Under the pieces are notes generated by a model. It saw only the letters and a program-made list of their open reading frames with translations. It had not been told where the DNA came from and did not search any database. From Candidatus Omnitrophota bacterium (GTDB lineage: Bacteria > Omnitrophota > Gorgyraeia > Aquiviventales > Aquiviventaceae): a DNA stretch of 46,799 bases. Each line of letters starts with the position of its first letter. Within the stretch, counting starts at the first letter, position 1. Location of the stretch: contig JAHFGT010000001.1 in assembly GCA_023247275.1 (NCBI GenBank), positions 70,265-117,063 of the forward strand. Reading direction: 5' to 3'. The translations under genes and the position numbers were made by a program. Shown here piece by piece: positions 31,789-40,385 of this stretch.

Positions 31789-33455
31789 GCGGGGATATCT
31801 TTCTCCACGCCAATCGTCTCCAAGCGGTCCCGGACCTCGTGGCCGGACAGCGGGTGATCCACCTGCGCATCCTGCTCAAATTTCCGGACGTTGTGATACG
31901 TCTCAAACGTTTGCATCATCGTCTTCCACCGATCAAACGCCTGCTCCCGCGAGCACCATGGCGTCGCAATCTGGACATAGTCCGGCCGCACATGCGAGTA
32001 CGACACGGTCGTGAGCACGTTTTTCTCATCCGGAAACACCAACCACCCGAATTTCTCACACACCATATACAGCTCGGTCCCAGGATACGGGGTCGCGATC
32101 AACGGCGTGATTCCTTGCACGCCAATGGATCGCAATTCCTTGCAGAATTTGAGCGTCGTTTCGAACGCTTGCTCATCTTCACCGCGCATCCACACCGACC
32201 CATCCGATTCTCGGATGTAGTGCTCTTCGTACTGCGGCAGGTTCATCAACTCTTTCCGGACGACCCGCCCACCTGGGTAGGCGACGATGAAGAAGGAGCT
32301 GACCCGCAGCCCGGCCTCGACGCACCATTTCGCAACCTTGCGGGTACTCTCCAGATGTCCCTCAGCGTTGGGCTTATTCATGGACACCAGCACCCGAGTA
32401 TCCCCGGCCTCGACTGGTAGATAGACGATATCGGCCCCTGCGTCTTTCATCAACAACGCCAGATCTCGGCTCATCCGATCGATCATGACCCCGTTCGGAA
32501 ATGAGCAAGTCATCGGATACCCCTTTTTCCGCAGCTCAGCCAAATACTTCAAGACCGCCAGCGCCCGCGACTCGCGCAGTGTGAAGTTATCGTCCTCAAA
32601 TTCGATATGGTTGACGCCCCACCTGTCGATCGCCATCTTCACTTCGTCCAACACGCGCTCGGGCGTAAACGGCCGCCAGGCCTGGCCTTTTTCCGGGATC
32701 GAGCAGAACTCGCATTGGAACGGGCACCCGCGGGATGAAATCAGCGACAACGTGCGATCGGCCCGATCGCCGCGCGGAGACCAAATCACATATTCCTGCA
32801 TCGGCCGGAAATGATAGCCGGGCGGCGGGATGTCATCGACGGTCCGGAGCTGTTCAGACCGACCCAGGTTCTCTTTGATCTCGCCGTCCTTGGTCCGATA
32901 CACAAGACCCGGGATTCGCTCAACCGGGTCGCCGTTGAGGATCCGCGCGAAGGCGATTTCTCCTTCCCCTTTCACCACGATGTCCGCGCCGGATTCTCGA
33001 ATCACCTGGTGCGGCAGTGTCGTCGCCAACACGCCGCCAATCACCAGGAGTGTGTTCGGAAACTTTTGCTTAATCGCCTGGGTCAACGGGTACAGGACAA
33101 GCCGGCTGTCGGTAAACGGTGCGTTCATTCCAATGGCATCGGTGTCCCGAGGGATTTGGTTGACGATCTCCGCATCGGAAATCCCGAACCGGTGGGTCCA
33201 CTGGTACTTGGTATGAATCGGCACCTTGTGGTCAGCGCCACCTTTAATCATCGGATCGATGTAGCTGATCACCTCGTGGCCGAACTGTTCGATATAGCCG
33301 CCGACATAGCCCAGCCCGAGCTGCTGGGAGCGGAACTCGACCTCGTCGTAGAACGTCCAGGGACAGGCGATCAGCGTGACTTTTTTCGGTTGAATCGTCG
33401 ACAGGTCCGCCTGACGCAGCGGGTTGACAGCCACCAAATTCTCCCGCTCCATCAT
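31785..33455 (-). CDS. B12-binding-domain radical SAM enzyme
   Basis: A 556-residue protein. Residues about 25-180 form the cobalamin-binding-like Rossmann domain (GLGYVGGYIEQFGHEV, VIGGVLATTLP, DIVVKGEGE). SSRGCPFQCEFCSI (240-253) contains the CxxxCxxC cluster cysteines C244, C248 and C251. IEFEDDNFT and VEAGDTRVL belong to the radical SAM barrel. Relatives carry out methylation, ring rearrangement or oxidation. Lying between NeuB and the CMP-synthetase with 4-nt overlaps on both sides, it probably modifies the nonulosonic acid or its precursor. The upstream frame is not coding; the start is ATG 33455 or 33452, and GGAGGTGGGG is the ribosome binding site. Confidence 0.88.
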   Translation of the reverse strand: MMERENLVAVNPLRQADLSTIQPKKVTLIACPWTFYDEVEFRSQQLGLGYVGGYIEQFGHEVISYIDPMIKGGADHKVPIHTKYQWTHRFGISDAEIVNQIPRDTDAIGMNAPFTDSRLVLYPLTQAIKQKFPNTLLVIGGVLATTLPHQVIRESGADIVVKGEGEIAFARILNGDPVERIPGLVYRTKDGEIKENLGRSEQLRTVDDIPPPGYHFRPMQEYVIWSPRGDRADRTLSLISSRGCPFQCEFCSIPEKGQAWRPFTPERVLDEVKMAIDRWGVNHIEFEDDNFTLRESRALAVLKYLAELRKKGYPMTCSFPNGVMIDRMSRDLALLMKDAGADIVYLPVEAGDTRVLVSMNKPNAEGHLESTRKVAKWCVEAGLRVSSFFIVAYPGGRVVRKELMNLPQYEEHYIRESDGSVWMRGEDEQAFETTLKFCKELRSIGVQGITPLIATPYPGTELYMVCEKFGWLVFPDEKNVLTTVSYSHVRPDYVQIATPWCSREQAFDRWKTMMQTFETYHNVRKFEQDAQVDHPLSGHEVRDRLETIGVEKDIPA

Positions 33456-34408
33456 GCCCCACCTCCTGTGTCCTTGTGCCCCGGTACCTGCTGCTTCATT
33501 TCGCTCTCCCCCTGATCGCACCCCTGGAGAATCCGTCCATGACGCCGCAGACAATCTTCAAGCTGCGGCCCGCACGACAGCGTGTGATCCTCTTCGCACC
33601 GGCACCGCCAGCCGGTCTTGTACTGCTGGGTCAATCCCACCTGGGTCGTGCCATAAGCTTTCTGAAGCGCCGCAAGGTACGTTGCTTCGTTCAGCAATTG
33701 TCGGCAACGGGATTCTGCCGCGGCCCAATCTTCAGGCTGGTCAAGATCGATTTGGTACTTCGAGTCGGTCACATAGGCGGTCACGTGTTGCCCCCACAAG
33801 GTCGGAGGATCGTGCCAGATCAGCTCGCTCGTGCAGCCAAAGATCAGGCCATTGAACGCATAGCAGGGCTCCAGATCCTGTCGACGATGGATCATGTCGC
33901 GAATCGCCGTGCCGCTGATCCCAACGATCGTGTGGTCTGGTTGCAACCGCAACAGTTTCTGGGGCACGTAATGGTGCGGAACGGCGGAGATGCTCGCGAC
34001 CGAATCAGCTCCGCGCTGCTCCAGCAGCGTCATCGACTCGTCGATCTGCCATGGCTGACGAGCCGGAGCGGTCGGCTCGAGCACGACCACCCGCGACGGC
34101 GTCCAGCCCTCGCGGTCCTTCAGCCACTGGAGCGCATGGCGAACCACTGGCGCGGTTGGCGCCTGATCAGTTGCCAGATCGACCGGCCGGCGAAACAGCA
34201 CCTCAGCCCCGGCCTCCTGACCAAGGCTGGCCATTTCGTCGTCATCCGTGCTCAGGATGATCCGGTCGCACACTTGGCTGCGCTTGGCGCACTCAACGGT
34301 CCAGACCAGCAGCGGCTTTCCCAGGAAGAGCTGACTGTTCTTGCGCGGGATCGCTTTTGACCCACCCCGCGCCGGGATCACGGCCAGACAACCGACTGAT
34401 GTTCCCAT
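33452..34408 (-). CDS. neuA: CMP-nonulosonate cytidylyltransferase with Cys-rich tail
   Basis: A 318-residue protein. Residues 1-235 form a NeuA-type cytidylyltransferase with the full signature IPARGGSKAIPRKN (11-24), ILSTDDDEM, LEPTAPARQP and YQIDLDQPEDW. It activates the nonulosonic acid made by the adjacent NeuB. The last about 80 residues are unusual: they follow NEATYLAAL and contain five cysteines in WRCRCEEDHTLSC, EDCLRRH and LQGCDQGE, with no family match that I recognise. The tail could be a small metal-binding region or read-through after a lost stop. It overlaps the radical SAM gene by 4 nt. Confidence 0.87.
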   Translation of the reverse strand: MGTSVGCLAVIPARGGSKAIPRKNSQLFLGKPLLVWTVECAKRSQVCDRIILSTDDDEMASLGQEAGAEVLFRRPVDLATDQAPTAPVVRHALQWLKDREGWTPSRVVVLEPTAPARQPWQIDESMTLLEQRGADSVASISAVPHHYVPQKLLRLQPDHTIVGISGTAIRDMIHRRQDLEPCYAFNGLIFGCTSELIWHDPPTLWGQHVTAYVTDSKYQIDLDQPEDWAAAESRCRQLLNEATYLAALQKAYGTTQVGLTQQYKTGWRCRCEEDHTLSCGPQLEDCLRRHGRILQGCDQGESEMKQQVPGHKDTGGGA

Positions 34409-34411
34409 GCC

Positions 34412-35371
34412 TCACATCGGGTAGCCAAACGCGCCCAGATCATACGGCACGTACGGCTGCAGCTGCTGGTTACCTGCACGATAATAGTCCTGGATTCGGT
34501 GTCGCTGCTCAGGCGCAAGCAGCTCACGTCGCCGGCCCAGCCGTTCTTCCCAATCCGCAATCGTCGTGGCCCAGGTATACGGATGCAGCGCCTGTTTCAC
34601 CCGCGGCCAGTTGGCGCTCGGCCGCTGGCCGAAAAATCCCGCCGGGTTAAAGTTGCTCTTGGCGACGTAGTTGATGTAGCGCATGTACCGGCACAGGTTC
34701 GGGCTAAACCCGCGTCGCACATAGCCGCGCTGCGATTCGTTCAGTGTCCACCGATCCACGCCGATAAATTCGCAGATTAAGTCAACAAACTGTTGCGGCT
34801 CGTTGACGAGCAGCTCATACGGAATCACCCGCACCTGGTCAGCGCCGAACAGCGATTCGTAATACCGGATCAATCGCGGATACTGCAGGTGCTCCATCCG
34901 AAAATCAGCGTGTTGGCTTCGCGTGCTGAGCAACGTCTCGAACCGGCATGTGCCGCCCTCGAGCAGGTACTGCTTGTACAACGACTCTAACATATCACCT
35001 TGGTTTCTGACGGTGAACAGGATCTTGGCCGGCCCAAAGATCGCCTGCAATCGATCGGCATTGCGTTTACTGTCGAATCCGGCATGCCAGGGGTTGCCCA
35101 CCAGCCCCTCCCCGGACAACACGCGGACCTTGCTGAGCGGCACATGGGCGGTATGCGCGCGGACCACCTCAGCGATCCGATCCGCAGAAAACTCCAAGTC
35201 GTCGACAAAATGGATCGTGTTGAACAGTTGCAGACTCCAATCTTCTGCCCGCATCGGATACCGTTTGCCGATGAACTCCACATCCGGCAGCCGAGGAAAC
35301 ACACTCTTCTGCAGCCAGGTGCTGCCGGTCTTCTGCCATCCAACATGAAGGACCCATGATCCCTGGACCAT
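34412..35371 (-). CDS. Sulfotransferase family protein
   Basis: A 319-residue cytosolic protein. LHVGWQKTGSTWLQKSVFP near the N-terminus is the 5'-phosphosulfate loop of PAPS-dependent sulfotransferases, and LFTVRNQGDMLESLYKQYL carries the Arg/Ser segment that binds the 3'-phosphate. It probably sulfates a sugar hydroxyl before export. The frame is open 15 codons upstream, but the ATG at 35371 lies 10 nt after the SDR stop and matches the usual family start. No PAPS synthesis genes are in the window. The stop is 3 nt before the cytidylyltransferase start. Confidence 0.85.
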   Translation of the reverse strand: MVQGSWVLHVGWQKTGSTWLQKSVFPRLPDVEFIGKRYPMRAEDWSLQLFNTIHFVDDLEFSADRIAEVVRAHTAHVPLSKVRVLSGEGLVGNPWHAGFDSKRNADRLQAIFGPAKILFTVRNQGDMLESLYKQYLLEGGTCRFETLLSTRSQHADFRMEHLQYPRLIRYYESLFGADQVRVIPYELLVNEPQQFVDLICEFIGVDRWTLNESQRGYVRRGFSPNLCRYMRYINYVAKSNFNPAGFFGQRPSANWPRVKQALHPYTWATTIADWEERLGRRRELLAPEQRHRIQDYYRAGNQQLQPYVPYDLGAFGYPM

Positions 35372-35381
35372 GTGAGGCGTT

Positions 35382-36395
35382 CTACACGTCCATCCCCTGT
35401 TGACGGCACCACGCAATCGACCGGCGCATGCCGTCTTCGAGTGAAACCTTCGGCTGATACCCGAGCTCGCGTTTGGCCTTCTCGACCGAGCAGGCGATAT
35501 CCTGGTTCATCTCGCCAGCCACATGCAGTTCGGTTTGATATAACCCGGCAGCCTGGATGAGCCGATCGGCCAATCGACAGGTCGCCGAGGTCACATCAGG
35601 CAGAAACCTTGGGCGAAACGGTTTGACGTCGAGGATCCGAGCCACCGTTTCATAGATCTCGATCGTCGGGTAGGGTCGCTCATCCGCCAACCAATAGGTC
35701 TGCCCATTAGCCTGCGGCCGCTGCGCCGCCAAGATCAGCCCGTGCACCGTATTGTCCACATACGACAACGAGCGCAGGTTGCGGCCATCGCCGAAAATAA
35801 TCGGCGAGCCGGAGGTGATCATCCGAAAGAACCGGGTCTGACGCGCCGGCTGGCCTGGCCCATAGAACCAGCACGGCCGGACGATCACCGTCTGCATTAG
35901 CCCGCGCTCAGCCGTTGTTCGGATCGCCTGCTCAGCGGCCAACTTGCTTCGGCCATACGCCAGATACGGTCGTGGCGGATCCTCTTCGGTCATCAACCGA
36001 TCCCGGCTGATGTTGACCCCGCCAACCGAATTACTGCTGACATAGACGAACCGTTTCACCCCAGCCGCCGCCGCAGCGTCGAGTAGATGTCGGGTGCCTT
36101 CGGCGTTGATCGCGAACAGTTCGTTGATCCGCTTCCTCGGGTGGATCAATCCAGCCAGGTGAAATACCAGCTCAACACCGCGGACCGGCTGATCCAGGGT
36201 CGTCGGGTCGGTCAGATCGCCGCGAACGCCGACCGCCCCCAGCCGTTCCACCGGCGTAGCGTCGATCCCAGGAGCAATCAAGCAGCGCACCTGGCAGCCG
36301 GCAAACGCCGGCGGCTCACCCTCGATCCCTCGGGTTAACGCCTCCACCAACCGGCTGCCCAACCACCCTGGAGCCCCGGTCACCAAGATCTCCAT
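35382..36395 (-). CDS. NAD-dependent epimerase/dehydratase (extended SDR)
   Basis: A 337-residue extended SDR. ILVTGAPGWLG is the Rossmann glycine motif, ELVFHLAGLIHP and VYVSSNSVGG follow, and YGRSK holds the Tyr and Lys. It probably acts on an NDP-sugar or a polyprenyl-linked sugar. GTG 36404 is possible, but ATG 36395 begins the usual MEILVTG and has GGGGTGG upstream. Its start lies just past the stop of the UbiA-like gene, and a second SDR lies on the other side of that gene. The trio may make a polyprenyl-phosphate pentose. Confidence 0.88.
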   Translation of the reverse strand: MEILVTGAPGWLGSRLVEALTRGIEGEPPAFAGCQVRCLIAPGIDATPVERLGAVGVRGDLTDPTTLDQPVRGVELVFHLAGLIHPRKRINELFAINAEGTRHLLDAAAAAGVKRFVYVSSNSVGGVNISRDRLMTEEDPPRPYLAYGRSKLAAEQAIRTTAERGLMQTVIVRPCWFYGPGQPARQTRFFRMITSGSPIIFGDGRNLRSLSYVDNTVHGLILAAQRPQANGQTYWLADERPYPTIEIYETVARILDVKPFRPRFLPDVTSATCRLADRLIQAAGLYQTELHVAGEMNQDIACSVEKAKRELGYQPKVSLEDGMRRSIAWCRQQGMDV

Positions 36396-36396
36396 C

Positions 36397-37392
36397 CTAT
36401 CCACCCCTACTCATGAACGACGTCAACTGTGGCCAGTAGATAATCGTGATACACACCAATGCCCAGCCCATCACGCAGACCAAGAGCGGCCGATCCTGAA
36501 ACAACACCGCCGCTGGGTCCTCCCCCTCCTGATCAACATGGACCACATGTAGGTATCGAAAGATGCCATACAGGACGAACGGCACGGTCAGGATCAACAG
36601 GCCGGAATGGAACCGCTCGACCGCGTAGTCTGAAATGGTAAAGAGCGCATAGGTGATCACGACAAGCCCTGCCGTAATCGCCAGCAACTGATCGAGCACT
36701 TTGCCATCATAGTGCTCCAGCACCGGCCTAGAGCCTTTCCCTATCGGCTCCTCGGCTGCTGAGAGCAGCTCCTGATGCCGCTTGGCGATGCTCAGAAACA
36801 GCGCCAGCAAGAAGGTCGTCAAGAGCAACCAGGTCGATGGCGCCACTCGGCTGACCACGCACCCGCCCAGCACCCGCAGGACAAAGCCCAGCGCGACGAA
36901 CATCACGTCCAGCAACACCATCCGCTTGACCGCCAGGGAATACAACAGATTACTGAGCCAATAGGTCGCGGCCACGCCGGCGAGCGGGACGCTGACCACC
37001 GCCGACAACGTGAGTCCAATGGCCAGACAGGTCATCGAACACCAGATCGCTGAAGCCGTTGAGATTGCACCCGATGCTACCGGACGATGCTGTTTCTTTG
37101 GGTGCAGCGCATCGGTCGCCGCATCGATCGCATCATTGAGCGCGTACACCGAGCTAGAGATCAAACAGAACGACCCCACCGCTGCTAGCGCACTGATCAA
37201 CAGCTTGGCATCGAACAGATGGAATGAGAAGACTAGTGGAGCTAGTACCGCGAGGTTTTTTGTCCACTGGTAGGGGCGCACCAGCGATAGGTAGGCTCCA
37301 AACGATCGCGCGGCAAGCGGCCTGGTGACGGCGGGTCTGGCCTTCGCGGTCTGCGGAAGCTCGGTTGTCGTCGAGTCGATCAACGGAGTCAT
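36397..37392 (-). CDS. UbiA-family prenyltransferase, decaprenyl-P-phosphoribose synthase type
   Basis: A 331-residue protein with about eight membrane helices. LVRPYQWTKNLAVLAPL and YALNDAIDAATDALHPKK followed by HRPVASG are the acidic and basic signatures of the DPPR-synthase branch of the UbiA superfamily, which joins phosphoribose from PRPP to a polyprenyl phosphate. The final helices and FQDRPLLVCVMGW fit the branch. The product can be epimerised to an arabinose donor for GT-C enzymes. This locus has several GT-C genes and flanking SDRs but no DprE1-type oxidase in view. It is coupled by ATGA to the upstream SDR gene. Confidence 0.88.
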   Translation of the reverse strand: MTPLIDSTTTELPQTAKARPAVTRPLAARSFGAYLSLVRPYQWTKNLAVLAPLVFSFHLFDAKLLISALAAVGSFCLISSSVYALNDAIDAATDALHPKKQHRPVASGAISTASAIWCSMTCLAIGLTLSAVVSVPLAGVAATYWLSNLLYSLAVKRMVLLDVMFVALGFVLRVLGGCVVSRVAPSTWLLLTTFLLALFLSIAKRHQELLSAAEEPIGKGSRPVLEHYDGKVLDQLLAITAGLVVITYALFTISDYAVERFHSGLLILTVPFVLYGIFRYLHVVHVDQEGEDPAAVLFQDRPLLVCVMGWALVCITIIYWPQLTSFMSRGG

Positions 37393-38417
37393 AGCACCCT
37401 GAGCAGTACGCCTAACAGTCGGCCTTTGACGCCGCGCCGATGCGGCGATGAGGAGCTACGGTCATCATACTGATGCGCCACATACCAGTCATACGCTTCT
37501 CGCAACGTATCCACATTGCTGTAGTGGGCCGACCACCCCAGCACCCGCTCCAGCTTCTCGGTCGGGTACCAGAAGTCGCTGCTGGCGGTGCGATAGTGCC
37601 AGCTCACAAACGGCGACAGCCGGCACCAATCCAGCATCCGCAGCGACCACCGGACCGGCGACTCTGGCATCGACACGATCCGTGAGCCGGTCTTGGCATG
37701 TGCGACTAAGGATTCCAAATCGTCTCGCAGCGTCGTGAACTGCTTCGCGCCGACGTTGAAATCTTCATTGCGGCATGGTTTGGTCGCAGCCAGGTACGCG
37801 GCGGATAGCAAATCATGCACGCTGACGAGTTGAAACCGATTGCTCCCTGCTCCCAGGATAAAGAACGATCGGCCCTGCGCAACCCGCTCAAACAAGATTT
37901 CAAGGATCCCAAGCCGACGCGGTCCAAGGATCGGCCGCGGTCGGATGATCGAGATATCCAGGCCGCGCTGTTGAAACGCCTCGCACACCCGCTCGGCTTC
38001 GGCTTTGGACTTTCCATACTCGCCAAACGGGTTGAGCGGCGTTTCCTCACCAACAGGATTCGTCTTTGGCCGGCCGTACACCGCGCTGCTGGAGATGTGG
38101 ACGACCTTGCGTGTCCCGTGTTTCAGGCAGGCCTCAAGCACGTTGCGCGTGCCGTCGACATTGACCTGCCAGAACCTGGACCCTGACCGGGTAATGGGCA
38201 CCAAGGCGGCGTTGTGGTAGACCACCTCGCAGCCATCGACCGCCTTCGACACCGCAACCGGATCGGTGATATCCGCCTGCACCATCTCCACCTGGTCGCC
38301 GAGCGACGCAAACGCGTGCGGCAACACATCAAGCGACCGGACTCGCTCACCTCTCGCGACCAAATCTTCGACGAGAAACTGTCCTAAAAACCCTGCCCCT
38401 CCAGTGACCAGAAACAT
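37389..38417 (-). CDS. NAD-dependent epimerase/dehydratase (extended SDR)
   Basis: A 342-residue extended SDR. FLVTGGAGFLGQFLV, VYHNAALVP, VHISSSAVYGRP and YGKSK cover the cofactor and catalytic sites. IIRPRPILGPRRLG and NRFQLVSVHDL belong to the substrate half. The family includes dihydroflavonol-reductase-like and NDP-sugar epimerases. Coupled to the UbiA-like gene, it may act on a polyprenyl-linked or nucleotide pentose. The C-terminal 30 residues are basic and Ser-rich. Confidence 0.88.
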   Translation of the reverse strand: MFLVTGGAGFLGQFLVEDLVARGERVRSLDVLPHAFASLGDQVEMVQADITDPVAVSKAVDGCEVVYHNAALVPITRSGSRFWQVNVDGTRNVLEACLKHGTRKVVHISSSAVYGRPKTNPVGEETPLNPFGEYGKSKAEAERVCEAFQQRGLDISIIRPRPILGPRRLGILEILFERVAQGRSFFILGAGSNRFQLVSVHDLLSAAYLAATKPCRNEDFNVGAKQFTTLRDDLESLVAHAKTGSRIVSMPESPVRWSLRMLDWCRLSPFVSWHYRTASSDFWYPTEKLERVLGWSAHYSNVDTLREAYDWYVAHQYDDRSSSSPHRRGVKGRLLGVLLRVL

Positions 38418-38431
38418 TTCCTCTACTCTCG

Positions 38432-38545
38432 CTAACCGGACCGCTTCTTCTTCCGCAGTTTAGCCAGGTCGAGTTTGTCCTGCGGCCGACCAGCAGCCTC
38501 TTTGGCCTTAATCAAATCGAGAAGCCCCAGAATATAAATTTTCAT
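38432..38545 (-). CDS. 37-residue ORF resembling a nucleotidyltransferase C-terminus
   Basis: An ATG at 38545, one base after the stop of the GT-C gene, opens 37 codons ending in TAG. The product starts MKIYILGLLDLIKAKEAAG and continues RPQDKLDLAKLRKKK. This resembles the last helix region of MNT/AbiEii-like nucleotidyltransferases, which often end in LEDLIxxKxxAGRPxDxxDL. No catalytic GSxxxGxxxxxSDID motif is upstream; that space is filled by the GT-C gene. It may be a remnant left by recombination, or a small expressed peptide. It sits 14 bases before the SDR start. Confidence 0.45.
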   Translation of the reverse strand: MKIYILGLLDLIKAKEAAGRPQDKLDLAKLRKKKRSG

Positions 38546-38546
38546 C

Positions 38547-40385
38547 TTACTGCGCGACGGTGACAAGTCGCTGAGAACTATGGCCCGCTACGTCGACCAA
38601 CGTCCAGCGAGTACCGTTGATCGTGTCGTAGCGCACGCGGGCTGGCCCAAGCTGCTGTTCAATGAGGTCCACGACGGAAGAGAATGGGATCGATCCAAGC
38701 TCAACCGATTCCTGCTCTGGAAACGCCACCAATGAGACCTGAACGCCCTCCTGCTCGCCAGCCACGAGTTCTTTCGCCCGCTCGCTCACCCCACCCGGAA
38801 ACCACCGGTGCCAGGTGTCCCAAACCGCCTGACGCATGTGATGACGCCACCCTGGCCGGCTGGTCGACACCATGACCGGTGCGGTGTCGCGGGGTGGCAG
38901 TAACCGCTTCAGATCACGCAACCGGAACAATGTGATCTTGGGATACCGCTGGGTCAACTCCTGGTCGAACGCGTCATACGCAAAACTGAAGTTGCCAAAA
39001 AAGTGGAACGACGCTTCTCGGAACAGATCGCCTGGGCTGCCATCCCAGAACGCGACCCGGGTTCCTGGAATCGCTTGCGATTCGAGCCGCTCCATGACCC
39101 CAGGGATGGCCTCATGGCGGGAGGTTAAAAATCGCTGACGATACTGGGCATAGGTGCTAGCGGACAGCAGGATCAAGACGACCCCCACCGCGCCCAGCGC
39201 CGCCTGCACCGGTCTTGCTCGCGACCACCCCACCCCCTGGCTGCGGCTGGTCTGATCCAGAAACAACACGAGAAATGGCCACACGAGTGCGCAGGGAAAA
39301 CTATTTCTGACGAGAATCCCATACTCAGTGATCACCCGTGAATCATCCGCCACCGTGCCTAACGTATAGCTCCAGGCCGCACCCATCAGCGCGATGAAGA
39401 CCGCTGCGGCTGGCCAATCACAATGCTCACGACCAGCTATGGCAGCGCTGGATCGGCTCAGCGTCCACTGGCGCACGCACGCCACCAGCCATCCCACGAT
39501 GACCAGCACTATCATCGCACCCAAGAGCCAGTTGGCGCGCAGCAATAAGCCAAAGGTACGCACAAACGCGCTGACAAGGTTGGGCGATTCGATCCGCGTC
39601 TCTTCGCGGACCATCGTGTTCAAGAGAATATCTGGTAGCTGACCTCTCACCGGCCAGGTCAACACCGCAAACGATGCGACCATCGTCAGTGGAGCCGCGC
39701 ACAGCGCCTGGATGGCACGAACCGTTCCTGCAGGCCGCACGCGCCAGGCATGCATGGCTCCGGCGATCATCACCGCAACCGCGAGCGGCACAAACGACAT
39801 CTTGATCGCCAAGCACAGCCCTACCCCAGCACCAGACAAGACCGCCAAGCCGGTGCGAAACCGGTCATGCGCCAAACTCTTCCAAAAGATCGTTAGGGTC
39901 GGCAACCCGGCCGGGACAACAAACGCGTCAGCCCCAAAATAGTTCATATAGGTGAGCGCGGACGGCCAAGCCAGCAACACACTGATGGCCAGCAACGCGG
40001 TCCCAAGCGGCAAATCGTGAAGCAGCAGCCACGCGAACAGGCTCAGCGCGGCCCCGATCATCACCGCCACAACCACATACGACAGATTAAAGAACTGCTG
40101 GGTGGATCCCAGCGCTGTGCCGCTGAGTCGCATCAACCAGGAGGCCAGGTAATAGATCGGCGTGCCAGGATGGTGCGTGCCGTTGACCGGGAATCCAAAC
40201 GCTAAGAGCCGCGCATTATAGTAGTAGTCAGGTTCCATCCCGGTGTCGGTCGTGAAATAGTACGGCCTGGGGGCTGCGATCGTCACATACCACCACATCG
40301 CCGCAGTCCAGACAATCGCCACCAGGAGCGCAATCCGCTGCGAAGACCGCCCTGAGCCAACCCGGCTCACCGCCCGAGCCGTCAT
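38547..40385 (-). CDS. GT-C superfamily membrane glycosyltransferase
   Basis: A 612-residue protein with about eleven hydrophobic segments in residues 15-425 and a soluble C-terminal region of about 185 residues. After the first helix, TTDTGMEPDYYYNARLL and GTHHPGTPIYYL resemble the acidic periplasmic loop of GT-C proteins. The C-terminal part (WDGSPGDLFREASFHFFGN, LFRLRDLKRLL) is probably periplasmic and specific to this subgroup. Donor and acceptor are unknown; the family uses polyprenyl-phosphate sugars. Start 40385 (ATGA with the upstream gene) has AGAGGTGGGG before it; an upstream in-frame start at 40403 lies inside the preceding gene. Confidence 0.85.
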   Translation of the reverse strand: MTARAVSRVGSGRSSQRIALLVAIVWTAAMWWYVTIAAPRPYYFTTDTGMEPDYYYNARLLAFGFPVNGTHHPGTPIYYLASWLMRLSGTALGSTQQFFNLSYVVVAVMIGAALSLFAWLLLHDLPLGTALLAISVLLAWPSALTYMNYFGADAFVVPAGLPTLTIFWKSLAHDRFRTGLAVLSGAGVGLCLAIKMSFVPLAVAVMIAGAMHAWRVRPAGTVRAIQALCAAPLTMVASFAVLTWPVRGQLPDILLNTMVREETRIESPNLVSAFVRTFGLLLRANWLLGAMIVLVIVGWLVACVRQWTLSRSSAAIAGREHCDWPAAAVFIALMGAAWSYTLGTVADDSRVITEYGILVRNSFPCALVWPFLVLFLDQTSRSQGVGWSRARPVQAALGAVGVVLILLSASTYAQYRQRFLTSRHEAIPGVMERLESQAIPGTRVAFWDGSPGDLFREASFHFFGNFSFAYDAFDQELTQRYPKITLFRLRDLKRLLPPRDTAPVMVSTSRPGWRHHMRQAVWDTWHRWFPGGVSERAKELVAGEQEGVQVSLVAFPEQESVELGSIPFSSVVDLIEQQLGPARVRYDTINGTRWTLVDVAGHSSQRLVTVAQ

